Shown: piece by piece, positions 12,680-23,015 of the stretch
Numbering within the stretch: position 1 is the first letter of the stretch
Layout of the letters: each line of letters starts with the position of its first letter
Assembly (NCBI GenBank): GCA_947650285.1
Contig: CANTFL010001204.1
Span: forward strand, 310,001-374,000
Reading direction: 5' to 3'
Origin: Hyaloperonospora brassicae
Lineage: Eukaryota; Oomycota; Peronosporomycetes; Peronosporales; Peronosporaceae
Length of the DNA: 64,000 nt
The notes under the pieces: generated by a model
Databases searched by the model: none
The model's input: only the letters and a program-made list of their open reading frames with translations
What the model was told of the DNA's origin: nothing
Translations under genes and position numbers: made by a program

Positions 12680-13121
12680 TGTAACGGAGCACTGTTGACT
12701 ACGTACTGGTGGACCAGTGCGGAGTATACTTCCACTGACGACAGTGGTCGACAGTGCCCTGCTAGGCGTTTTAAGGAAACACAGAGGAAGGATAGGAGAC
12801 TAAGTAGTCAGACTAGTCTCTGGTAAAAGTAAAACTGTATTCATTTAATTAAGTCCTATAACTCCTTGAATCTTTGTTGTCCTGACTTAATTATACTAAT
12901 ATAACTATATGTATGATGACGTCTACTCACCACCCCTTGCGCGCGTCTAGCAGCGATTGGTGGGTTGATATCGTCACGATATCAACCAATAAGTATACCC
13001 TATGGTCATCTCAACAATATCACCATGTCTTGTGATATTGTTAAAAGAACATTCGAGGTAATATTCTTTTTTGTCAAATTTTTCTAAACGACAATTTCAT
13101 GTAATGGGCTACCCCGTTACA
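12680..13121 (-). repeat. 5' LTR of gypsy copy A
   Basis: This 442-bp LTR lies next to the primer-binding site and gag. It ends in CCCCGTTACA at 13121, followed directly by the target duplication CGCAG. It contains the GGTTGATATC palindrome block and a second stem-loop typical of this family. Confidence 0.93.
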
Positions 13122-13126
13122 CGCAG

Positions 13127-14350
13127 CGTCTGAGGAGAGATATCGAGGCGGGCCGGCAGGACCATCCGGACTGATGTTGAATGTACGAGTGACGCAATGC
13201 GTCGTGTTTGGAGGTAGACGGTTCATGAAGGTTTCAGGGTCAATAGCTGTAGGGGCCTGGGCTAGAGAGTCTTTCGAACCAGATTTGCTTACATAGGCAA
13301 AACCAGCCCGACGAAATTGACCGAGTCCAGGCCGACAAAATTGTTAGGTGCCAATTGGCTATATTCATCAACTTTCGGTCGGCGAGACTCGACAAGTTCC
13401 AGTCGGTGAAACTCGACAAGTCGCGATTGGCTAAATCGATGAGATCCGATTGTCGAAATTCGCCGAAATTGGGTTTTTAGCCGAGTCCGCCGACCGCATC
13501 CCCAAACGAAATATTCTGAGCTCCTGCCTTATGTACGAAATTTGCCCTCCGCTACCTGGTCCGTCCCCACAAACTTCGGGAGGCATGGGTGAAGCAGCTC
13601 CTCCCACGCCGTCTTTCCCCGTCTCGACGTAACTACCCAACACGAAATCACTCAGTACGGGCATGCTGTCCCTCCCTGGTGGAGGAACAAAAGTTTTAGG
13701 CATGACGTCGTCGACGACAGTGCAGGTAAATTAAAGGCACCTTATCACGTGCCACGATGTATGGTCTGAGCACATAGTAGCAAATTTGGAAGTGTCCAAA
13801 AAATTTAACTACGCACCAACATTTCGTTCTGATACAGTTGCAAACACTTTGTTAAGGGAGACTCATTGAAGAATACGAGAGCGTGTCAATCGAACTCGTT
13901 TTTGAATCGAGTTTAATCAGGTAACAAAACAAACGGAAGAAAAAGTGTCCGCTCACAAAAACGCGATCTGACCAAATGTTTGATGCCCCACCCTGTCCAT
14001 GCTGCTTAAAGCAGAAAAATATACGTGCGTAGCGATTATCCTTTGAAACGATAACATGGTACTAAAAAATGGCACTGTCGTCGATGGTCAAGCGAAGTCT
14101 CTGCAATCGCCGCAAGTGTTTTTGTCGATATCACTGACAGTCCTTACGACGAAGTTCATCGAATATACATTGCTAGCCAGCTCTAAAATCTGAGTACCAT
14201 ACCTCGTGCAAAGAGAAGAACTTGTGCGATGACAGACCAATTTGTTACAAATGCGCTGCTATCATGAGTTGCCACGAGCAGAGAAGGCGATTCATCATGA
14301 GAGTAGGTAATTAAAGTGAAAATATGCAGTCTCTTGTTTTTTCGTACGTT
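13127..14350. other. Interval between two retrotransposons, no supported gene
   Basis: The 5' part holds a degenerate minisatellite (separate entry). Frames up to 90 codons occur, but without recognisable domains or promoter signals. Confidence 0.5.
13303..13472. repeat. Degenerate 24-25 bp minisatellite
   Basis: About seven imperfect units of the form CCGATTGGCGAAATTCGACAAGT follow one another (consensus guessed by eye). Examples are TCGGTCGGCGAGACTCGACA and CAGTCGGTGAAACTCGACAA. Units are diverged but keep a constant phase. No coding frame is preserved across the array. Confidence 0.55.
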
Positions 14351-14355
14351 GTATG

Positions 14356-14609
14356 TGTTGATGGGTGCACTGTCAATGCACGGTCAACAAAGCCAACTGT
14401 GATTTGCTACGCACAAGTGACAAGACAGCGATGATACGACAGGGTGTAAACGGTTCACGTGCAGTCTGATGATTCTAGAACTACCTTGAGTGTATGTTCT
14501 AGAATCCATCAAGATCAGGGAAAGCTACAAGGTAGAAGAAGATAACACGACGAGTAAGTTCATAGGAAAACTAATTCAATACACTTTCCAATTTTCCTTC
14601 GACATAACA
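14356..14609 (+). repeat. 5' LTR of the copia element
   Basis: This 254-bp LTR starts TGTTGATGGG and ends CATAACA. The sequence is repeated at 18905-19158. It carries a perfect 11-bp inverted repeat with two TTCTAGAA cores (separate entry). Confidence 0.95.
14471..14506 (+). promoter_or_regulatory. Paired TTCTAGAA motifs in inverted repeat, possible heat-shock elements
   Basis: Arms GATTCTAGAAC (14471-14481) and GTTCTAGAATC (14496-14506) are perfect inverted repeats around a 14-nt spacer. Each contains TTCTAGAA, an exact nTTCnnGAAn heat-shock-factor site. The same pair is in the 3' LTR (cores at 19022-19029 and 19046-19053). It could be a stress-responsive enhancer or simply an RNA hairpin. 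Function is inferred from the motif only. Confidence 0.45.
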
Positions 14610-14621
14610 GGTTATGAGCCC
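14610..14621 (+). other. Copia primer-binding site, complementary to a tRNA-Met anticodon arm
   Basis: Directly after the LTR lies GGTTATGAGCCC. This is the exact complement of GGGCTCATAACC, the anticodon stem-loop core of methionine tRNAs (anticodon CAT). Some copia-type elements prime from an internal initiator-tRNA fragment rather than the 3' end, and this site fits that mode. Identity of the tRNA is inferred. Confidence 0.6.
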
Positions 14622-14655
14622 AAGAGCTTAAGGACCCCTGCCAGAAGCCAGTACG

Positions 14656-17600
14656 ATGAAGAAACCCGATGACCTGCTTGTAACAGACAACTACTTCCAT
14701 TGGGAATTCAATATGAAGATGACACTTGCGAGGAAGGGCCTGCTAGAGCACATCTTGGAAGTGAAGTCGGAGCAGGAGATGACGGAGGATTGGAAGGTCA
14801 AGGACATGAAGGCGTTTGCTATTATTGCTCAAGGGATCGAAGTAAAGCATCAGACGAAGATCCGACATGCTCGCACTGCGAAGGAAGCATGGGAAACACT
14901 ACGCGACTACTACAACAAGACAAACCTTCAGAATCGAGTGGCACTGACACGTCGATTGCACGAATTTCGTATGGATGAGGGAGGCGACATGGTGAGCCAC
15001 CTCGACCGTTTCGATGAACTTGTTTTGAGTATGGAGGCGGTGGGCGATACCATGGACGACGCACGCCAGATGACAGTTCTGCTGAGTAGCTTACCGGCAG
15101 AGTACGAGATGATTGTGTCCATCATTGAGAATTCCATGGGTGTGACGATGGTGGATGTGAAAGAAAAGCTGTTGAAGGAACACAAGAAGAAGCAGCAGCA
15201 AGAGGTCTCCGAAGGAGCTTTCCGCGTTGGTCGTGGAGGCCATAAACAGGATCGTGGTCGTGGAATACGCAAACAACGTGGTGCAGAAGAGAGCTGGAAG
15301 AAGAAACAGCCGTTTCGTGGGAAGTGTCACCGCTGTAACAAGATCGGACACAAGCAGTTTGAGTGCCGATCTGCCACCAAGAATGATGGAAATGAAATGG
15401 CATTCACGGCCACAAACGGATTAAAAAAAGGATGGTTGTTGGACAGCGGCGCCTCGTCACATATGACCCCAGCCGAAGAAGATTTCTTTGAGTACGAGAA
15501 ATTGAGAGAAGCCATTCAAGTTCGCGTTGCCGATGGTGCGGTCATGAATGCAATTGGACGAGGAAGCATTCGATTTCGCTGTACGAATGGTACAGCAGTG
15601 ACTGTGAATGAAGTATTGCACATTCCAACGCTGGACAGACGACTACTAGCGGTGCCCAAGATCGTCCAGCGTGGGTACAACGTTCGATTCGGTGAAAAAT
15701 ACTGCGGTATCTACAAGGATAATGTGTTGATGATTTCTGCGAAGCGCATGAGAAGCGTGTACACTCTTGATGTGGAGTATGAGCACGCGATGTTGGTAGA
15801 ACATGAAGACGCTGGTAACAAGTGGGAGCTGTGGCATGCACGAATGGGTCACATTAGCCACAACAAGTTTAAAAAGACAAAGGAGGCTACGGAAGGACTA
15901 CCGAATGTAGTACCTGACACGAACAAGAATTTGTGTGGAGGGTGTCTACAAGGGAAACTGTGTGTCGCGAGTTTTCCACAAGAGTCGAAGACAAAGACAA
16001 CGCAGCCACTGCAGCTTATTCACTCTGACGTCATGGGCCCTATGAAGAACCCAACTCCTGGTGGGTCACGATACGTATTGTCTATCGTGGACGACTTTTC
16101 AAGATTAGTGACTGTATATTTTCTGAAGTCCAAGAGTGAAGTACTGTCGAAGTTCATTGAATTTCGGACCGAGATGGAGCAGCAGTGTGGATTTCGTATT
16201 AAGGCCATACGTACTGACAATGGCGGTGAATACAAAAACAAGAGGTTTGCTTCGTACTGCAAGAAACACGGCATCATCCATCAGAAGACAGTACCCTACA
16301 GTCCTCAACAAAACGGTGTTGCTGAACGGATGAACCGTACGATTGTTGAGACGGCCAGAAGCATGATGCATTACAAGCGTGTGGCAAAGAAGTGGTGGGC
16401 CGAAGCTGTGAATACGGCGGTGTATTTACTTAACAGAACCACGAACTGCAATCACGAGGAGAAGACTCCTTTTGAACTGTGCTTTAAGACGAAGCCCGAA
16501 ATTTCTCACCTACGTGTATTTGGTTCACTTGGATACGCACATATCGATGACTCAAAGCGCACGAAATTCGACGCGAAAGGGTTTCGCTGCATGCTGTTAG
16601 GATATGCAAGACACACCAAGGGTTACAGGGTGCTTGATCTGGAGACTGGTACGATCAAGATCAGTCGTTCGATCGCGTTAGATGAACGTGAAGTTAGTAA
16701 CATTTACGAAGACAATCCGGTTGTACCACACCCGAAGATGATAATAATACGACAAGATGACGATGATGGAGATCAACCAAGTAACTTGCAACAAGATGGT
16801 GATGAAGATGTTGAAATGGAAGAGCACGAAATTGTCGAAGATGTGGAGATGGAAGTACCGAGTTCTGACAATGACATCAGTAACACACCTTCGAGTGAGA
16901 CAAGCAATCATTATCTTGCAAGAAATATGAACAACGAACAACATCAACACACTTCCCAAGTAATTCAACAAGGACCTCGTCACCAAGAACTCGAATTACA
17001 CAATCCGCACGACTCTGGAGCGATGGTGTTCCGTCCACAACTTAAGCGTCGTTCCGGTCGCGAGCATCAGTATCGTGTTCTTACCGACGATGCCAGTGGG
17101 AGACGTGAATCCGGACCACGAGGAGGTGTTGATGAAATGCTACCAATTGAGCAACCTGTTCAGCTCTTGTTGGAAGACAATAACACTAGTACCACAACAG
17201 AAAACAGCATTGTGCCATACAATGAAAACCATGAAGCCAGTGGGAGTGAAGATGACGAACCTCCTTCCAAGCGATCGCGAATAAACAGCGATGTGACATT
17301 GATAGCAGAAGTTGCCATGATAGCTCGTGATTTACCTGGCTCTTATGCGGAGGCAGTGAATGGACCTGACAGATACCAATGGATTAAAGCTATTGAGAAT
17401 GAATTTGCGGCTCATGAGCGTAACAAGACGTGGACACCAATTGTACGCAAGCCTGGAATGAAACCAATTGGATCGAAGTGGGTATGGGCTAAAAAGAGTG
17501 ATGGTCGATACAAAGCACGACTTGTGGCGCTCGGATTCCTGCAACAATATGGTATCAACTTTTTCGAGACGTACGCGGCTGTCGCCAGTATGAACTCCAT

Positions 17601-18897
17601 CAGGATGCTATTGTCGATTTGCTGCGCAGCAGGATATGTGATCGACCAGCTTGATGTTGATACGGCCTACCTGAATGCCGACCTACAAGAAGAAGTATAC
17701 TTGTTACCACCCAAAGGGATGAAAATTGGCAGCGAGTTTGTACTTAAATTGAATCGCGCGCTTTACGGACTTAAGCAGGCTGCAAATGCCTGGAATAAGA
17801 CGATTCACAATGCATTACTGGAGATGGGATTTGTCGCGTGCGGTGCTGATCGATGCATATACAAGATAAAGGATGGTGAAGGCTGGGCGTACGTGTGCTT
17901 ATACGTTGATGATATGATTGTGGCTGCAAAAGAAGCAACCACGGTACGCAAGGTGAAAGAACAAATCTCTCAGCGGTTTCAAACCAAAGACCTTGGTCCA
18001 GTGAAGCACTTGCTTGGAATGGAAGTTATGTACGACCGAAAGAAGCGTGAGATGTTTATTTCGCAACAAAGATACATCGAGGAGACTGCAGACATGTTTG
18101 GACAGACTCAAGCCCGACCAACTGGTAACCCATGTGATCAGAGCATGAAACTGTCCAGCGCAAACAGTCCAAAGTCCGATGTCGAAAGACAAGCCATGAG
18201 TCGTACACCGTACCGCCAATTGCTGGGACGACTGCTGTTTATAGTGACCACGACCAGACCAGACGCAGCATTTCCTGTGAGCCAACTTGGACGATTTGCA
18301 GAAAACCCTGGCTCACAACACTGGAAGGCACTGATCAAAGTGCTAAGATACCTCCGCTCGACGAGTGGTTTTGGATTACACTACAGTGTTGACAAACTAC
18401 AGCAACAACTAACAGCGTATAGTGACGCCGATTGGGGAAACAACTTGGACGACCGTCGATCGGTATCTGGTGTTTTGCTGGTGCTTAATGGAGGCCCTGT
18501 TATATTTAAGTCTAAGTACCAACGCACCGTTGCATTGAGTACTTCTGAGGCTGAATACATGGCGCTAAGCATGTGCACTCAAGACATACTATGGGCAAGG
18601 ATGTTAATGGCTGACCTCGGATTCGAGCAGAAGAATCCTACTGTCATCTACGAGGATAATTAAGGAGCCATTGCTCTCGCAACAAACCCAGGATATTATG
18701 CGCGGACTAAACACGTAGACATACGTCACCACTTTGTCCGAGAGAAAGTTCTGGCCGGTGATATAAAGGTGATCTACAAGGAGACGGAACATCAACTTGC
18801 CGACATACTAACGAAGGCACTCGGCACCAAGCGATTCCAGTACCTCCGTGCCGGAATGGACATCAAGGTACGTGATGGACCCGAGCATCAACAGTGA
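14656..18897 (+). pseudogene. gag-pol: Copia gag-pol polyprotein with a single internal stop
   Basis: One frame of 1413 codons runs from the ATG at 14656 to TGA at 18895, broken only by TAA at 18661-18663 (codon 1336). Domains in order: Gag capsid region (residues 1-200), CCHC knuckle CHRCNKIGHKQFEC from C224, protease with DSGASSH (D263), integrase zinc-binding HARMGH (H394), integrase triad D458, D521 and E557 with the D-D35-E spacing, acidic spacer (about 690-900), RT with LYVDDM (D1085, D1086), and RNase H with YSDADWG (D1257). The stop falls in the RNase H EDNxGAIAL motif, where glutamine is usual, so one C-to-T change explains it. The remaining 77 codons after it are open. The truncated product would lack the RNase H tail. 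Confidence 0.94.
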
Positions 18898-18904
18898 GTG
18901 GGAG

Positions 18905-19158
18905 CGTTGATGGGTGCACTGTCAATGCACGGTCAACAAAGCCAACTGTGATTTGCTACGCACAAGTGACAAGACAGCGATGATACGACAGGGTGTAAAC
19001 GGTTCACGTGCAGTCTGATGATTCTAGAACTACCTTGAGTGTATGTTCTAGAATCCATCAAGATCAGGGAAAGCTACAAGGTAGAAGAAGATAACACGAC
19101 GAGTAAGTTCATAGGAAAACTAATTCAATACACTTTCCAATTTTCCTTCGACATAACA
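18905..19158 (+). repeat. 3' LTR of the copia element
   Basis: Identical by eye to the 5' LTR apart from its first base (C for T). It is preceded by the purine tract at 18898-18904 and followed by the duplicated target GTATG. Confidence 0.95.
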
Positions 19159-19163
19159 GTATG

Positions 19164-19746
19164 CACGCCTTACTATGGGTCTATGGAAGCACCGGCTACT
19201 AAATACTCTGACACGTGGAAGACTCGGCGGCGAAATCATCGGGTGAATCGATAGTACACTGAAATTACAAGCGAAGCCTAGAAAGATCTACCGTGGTGTC
19301 TTACGGGCAGTAAATAGAAGATGCGCGCACAAAGATGCAAGCTTTGCAGATTGTAAAGCTCTGAATGCCTTGCAAAAATTGCTGGGAATGCAAGGTAAGA
19401 TCAACGCAAAGACATAGCGAGATAGAAAATATATAATGGCGAATCTAAGTATGGAAAGCCTTCATTCAGTCGGTCGAAGATACGAATTGGAAATACACAA
19501 TCAATTGTTTAGCTCGCGAACATGAATCGGCAAGAAAGACATAAACTTATTGTTTTCAGATCCATTCTTTGCAAACCTGAGCCTTGAGCAGACACACTAC
19601 GGGACCACATGTCGAAATCGAACAAGCCACGCAGACATCGAAACTGATTACATTCACATTATTGACACGCACGCACGCACCCACACTACACTCCGCTTCC
19701 TCTGAGGATGCCTACTCCCGAAGCAAGTTGCCACACCTGCGGGCGA
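19164..19746. other. No supported gene
   Basis: The stretch lies between the copia element and the 3' end of the polygalacturonase pseudogene. It holds a short CACG-type repeat near 19668-19683 and no convincing frame. Confidence 0.5.
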
Positions 19747-20672
19747 TCAAACGGCCACGCCGTTGGGCAAGCCTTCAATCGTACTCTTCATCGACGCGCG
19801 CACATCAATGGCCTCGAAGGTCCAATCCGATATCACCTTCGGGTTGACTTGGATATCGTACACTTTCTCCGCCGTGCCAGTGAGTCCGGAGACCACCAAA
19901 CGAGTGATCTGCACCTGACTCGTGGTCGGACCCCTGTACCTGCCCAATCCCCTGTCGTAGTTCGCGTGGAGAGAGACCGCGTTCCTTACGTTCTGAACCT
20001 TATTGTTGATGAACTTGACGTCAGCGATGAGTCCCTTGAGACCAATGATGGTCTTAATGCGGAAACCGTTGACGCTGTTGACGATCGTGTTGCCCGAGAT
20101 TGTTAGGCCCCGCACCGTGGTAGATGCGTCGACAGCGTTGCCACCAAGAGACCCGATGGAAATACCGTGCGTATTGCAGCAGTAGTTGTTGCTAAAGACG
20201 GTGTTGATGCTCGACTGCATAGCAAGACAGTCGTCCTGGTTGTAGATCGTGTTGCCGGTGATCGTGACCCCGTCGTTCTTAGACAAGTTGAACCCATCTG
20301 TGTTCTTGGCGATGCCATTGCCCGCTCTCGAGTCGATCGTGAGACCAGAGAGAATTGTGTTCTTGCACGTGACGAGGCCGAACGTACGGAAGGGCATGTT
20401 CTTGACCGTGAACCCGGACACTTTCGAGCTGATGACGTTCTGGAGACGGAAGAAGTCGAGGCGCAAGATGGACGGCCTTTTTTCCAGTACCAAGGTCCTT
20501 GTCCGTCGAGGACGCCCGATCCCTTCACGGTGAGATCCGTTCCGCTGACCATAACGAGCGGACCGGCCCACATTTTCGTTCCGAACGTCGTGGTGCCTTT
20601 GAACTCAATGACGGCACCTCTCTTCGTCTTCATCAGGTCCAGCGTTACACCAGGCGGTACACAGAGCGAATT
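19747..20672 (-). pseudogene. Polygalacturonase (GH28) pseudogene, 5'-truncated and frameshifted
   Basis: The minus strand matches the intact polygalacturonase at 45217-46368 from about residue 86 to its C-terminus, with high identity. The GH28 signatures NTDGF, QDDC, THGISIGS and RIK are all present. The signal peptide and first ~85 residues are missing upstream of 20672. A 1-nt deletion near 20485 (after the WYWK motif) shifts the frame, so the two halves read in different phases. The likely missing start lies 2.2 kb further upstream at 22952, across a LINE fragment. The long plus-strand frames over this region are antisense shadows. Confidence 0.88.
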
Positions 20673-20699
20673 TCTTGACAATTTTTTTCATTTACATCG

Positions 20700-22815
20700 C
20701 GAGCCGTAGTCGTTTTAAATAATGACGGTAGTGTCACAATTGATGTCAGTCGGTTACTTGATGATAGACTGCGTGCTGTGATGCGTGATGAAGTAGTAGT
20801 ATCAGGGCGATTCAATCACCAATGGCTTGTCAAAGCCACGCTTAGATTATGTCGTGGCTGCACGATCGACGAGGTACGGCTTCGACATCGAACGAAGCTG
20901 ACTTTACCTTGGATTTGAATTACCCTGGCGAGACAGTGTCTTGGATGACCCTACAAATTGGCATTGTATTGTTCTCCCCCCGCGTGACATGGCGACCCAG
21001 TCTATGGCGAAGAGACGGCATTTCGGGTCCTTCTGCCTCGCACTTCTTTACAATTTCCCGTCTCTGGTCTATCGGTCGCTGGAACGTGGGACCGTAATTG
21101 CGTACTCAGTGAAGGTGCTCTAATTCCATGACTAGCTTCTCACTCGTGAAGGTACATCTCTCCTGCATTTCGATACGGGTATGGAATATGGGGTGCAACC
21201 AGTCTCGTCGATGACGGCGTGCGATATCGCCGCGTCCTGATTCAGTGGGACTCTTGTCCACTTTGGCGCGCATCCGATGCTCGCGCGGGTTGTTCACCTG
21301 TGCACCGGTCGTCGACGGTGGCGGACACAACGACAGAAACTGAAACAACTTATCTCCCGGCAGCGCTATATGGAAGGAACTGGACTTCTCGAGGAACGAC
21401 GGGTTGCAAAGGCGGACTTTTACGTGATATCGGAAGGTGCACCATTGATCACGTGGAGAAACATTCGACGAATTCGTGCGTCCTTTCCGACGAACGCTCA
21501 GACGATATATCGACTGAAGAGTAACAGTTTCCCGCTCTGAAACTGGGCAAAGCAATATCTGTCGTGATCCGTCTCTGAGTGTGCGGATGCTGGTCCAGCT
21601 CTGGCGAGACATATCTTTTGGACATGCCCTAGCGCGCGTAGACACTGGGAATACCTCCTTGATCGTTGGCGAAGGCTTGTACTTTCCGGGAGGATGACTG
21701 GCATGTCTGGGTGTTTGGACTGGACCGCCCGGGGATTCCGCCCAACGCCTGGGTTGATGTCAAGAAATCTATGACCACAGGGGCAGATTTATTGAAAGCT
21801 TAGGCTGCAATATCCCCGACAGCTTGAGAGCTGTGGCGCTTCGTCGTATCGACGACACTTCATGCCATCGGGGTCGAGCGCCTCCGCCGCATGAAAGACC
21901 CGTCTCTATCACAGGACGTTCACACAGCAAGGGCCAAGACTATCGTTTGCCGGTCGGTTCGAAGGTTTCGTGGATCAACCTACCAGCCCGACTTGGAGGA
22001 GGATGAGAAACTGTTTGCGCAGGCACGGTCGACCTTGGCTGATACCCTTCTCTGCTACGAAGAACCTCCTTTGCTGCACGTACGCCTTATCAAACGGTGC
22101 CCAGGAGTGCTTTACCTCTTCTTTTTCGATGAAGGATCCCGCGGAAATCCAGGTCCAGGCAGAGCTGGATCTGTTATTGTCCGACTCCACGTTCCGACGC
22201 ACGCCGCATGTGTTTTGTGGGTAGCGAGCGTGGCCTATGCCTCTCCTGATACTACTAACAATATCGCTGGATGCTGGGGGCTCGTCCACGGTCTTCGGCG
22301 AGCAAAGGCCAGCGACTAATTACCCCTGCGTGTCATTGGGGACAGTGCCCATGTGCTTGCGCAACTCCGAACACGACATCCTCCACGCAAGCAACACTTG
22401 GTGCAGTTATTCACCGAAGCAAGCGCCATCGCTAACGATATTCATGTCTCCAGCTGGGGACATCATTATCGCACCTACAACAAAATGGCGGATCGACTGA
22501 CGAATATCGCTATGGACACAGGAGCTTCGGTTCAAGCGCACGCTTCTTCTAACCCCGTTCTAGTCCAGGAGACCACGACCTTCCTTGATTCTGATGTCAA
22601 TCATCGGTTGGAGACCTCTCAGGCCGAACAATACGTCATACAGGGCCCCGTACTGACACCGAGGAACCTGATCATCTCGCGACAGGAGTCTGCGCGCAGG
22701 CGTTCTGATGTTCGAGACCTAGTGCTACCTAGTATATAACGTAGCAGTCACCCCGGTAAACTTGTTGCCGGGTGACAAGATATAGTAGGTCGTAAGCGTA
22801 CCTAAATATACCTCA
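20700..22815 (+). mobile_element. 3' fragment of a LINE retrotransposon inserted in the polygalacturonase locus
   Basis: The plus strand encodes the C-terminal end of a LINE ORF2 (next entry), followed by about 75 bp of 3' UTR with the GGTGACAAGATATAGTAGGTCG-type tail typical of a terminal hairpin region. Boundaries are approximate: the right edge falls before the TCACTTTCTCACTAAC that leads into the polygalacturonase 5' fragment, the left edge near 20690. I found no clear target duplication. The LINE is 5'-truncated, which is common for target-primed insertions. Confidence 0.55.
21277..22739 (+). pseudogene. LINE ORF2 C-terminus: zinc-knuckle-like region and RNase H
   Basis: The frame 21277-21540 ends in YRLKSNSFPL, the region after RT. 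Near 21585-21660 an HIFWTCPSARRHWEYL stretch matches the C-terminal zinc-binding motif of LINEs. From 21891 the frame reads to 22739 with one TAA (22317). It encodes an RNase H domain: DEGSRGNPGPG near 22125-22160, TTNNIAGCWGL where the catalytic glutamate is replaced by glycine, VIGDSAHVL with the conserved aspartate, and MADRLTNIAMD at the end. The RNase H would have removed RNA during second-strand synthesis. The catalytic substitution and stops show it is dead. Confidence 0.65.
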
Positions 22816-22829
22816 CTTTCTCACTAACT

Positions 22830-22952
22830 CTATTGCACCGCGTTGCTCATGCGTTGGGTTTGACGCTGAGCAGTCGTGCGTATAGTGAGCGAGCCGTCAG
22901 CTGCGCCAACAGCGATAACGAGGGCAGTGATTGCAGTGGGAAGAAGTTTCAT
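22830..22952 (-). pseudogene. 5' fragment of a polygalacturonase gene (signal peptide)
   Basis: An ATG at 22952 opens MKLLPTAITALVIAVGAADG, followed by S-x-x-IRTTA. This matches the start and signal peptide of the intact polygalacturonase (MKLLLVALVLIAVAIDG, then VRTAA) in length, hydrophobicity and the position of the ADG/IDG cleavage region. The frame ends at 22830 after about 40 codons. It lies upstream of, and in the same orientation as, the truncated gene body at 19747-20672, and both together look like one gene disrupted by the intervening LINE. About 45-50 residues of the mature N-terminus are found in neither piece. Confidence 0.6.
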
Positions 22953-22999
22953 CGGCGATGTCGGCGGTCGTGAGATCAGGTGGTTGTGCCCGACGAGGG

Positions 23000-23015
23000 C
23001 AATTGAGAAGTGAGT
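23000..23015 (-). promoter_or_regulatory. Oomycete-type initiator of the disrupted polygalacturonase
   Basis: The minus strand reads ACTCACTTCTCAATTG, 48-63 bp upstream of the ATG at 22952. It matches the oomycete initiator plus flanking element (GCTCATTYYNCAWTTT) at most positions. It is almost identical to the element before the intact gene (ACTCACTTTCCAATTG, 45154-45169). Confidence 0.55.

Larger units (their letters stand above)
4975..13121 (-). mobile_element. Ty3/gypsy chromovirus-type LTR retrotransposon, copy A
   Basis: The element is 8147 bp and flanked by a perfect 5-bp target duplication, CGCAG (4970-4974 and 13122-13126). Its LTRs begin TGTAACGGGG-like and end CCCCGTTACA-like. 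On the minus strand the order is 5' LTR (12680-13121), primer-binding site, gag (open), pol (broken), nested solo LTR (7094-7484), chromodomain, then an opposite-strand gene (broken), polypurine tract (5418-5428) and 3' LTR (4975-5414). It has the same architecture as copy B at 48092-56209 but is inverted. Gag is intact. Pol is disabled by many lesions, two of them shared with copy B. The flanking duplication shows that it inserted as one unit. Confidence 0.93.
14356..19158 (+). mobile_element. Ty1/copia LTR retrotransposon, very recent insertion
   Basis: The element is 4803 bp and flanked by the 5-bp target duplication GTATG (14351-14355 and 19159-19163). Its two 254-bp LTRs are identical by eye except for the first base (T in the 5' LTR, C in the 3' LTR). 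Between them lie a primer-binding site, one long gag-pol frame in the copia order (protease, integrase, RT, RNase H) and a purine tract (GTGGGAG, 18898-18904) before the 3' LTR. The near-identity of the LTRs implies a very recent insertion. A single stop codon interrupts the polyprotein near its end. Confidence 0.96.
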
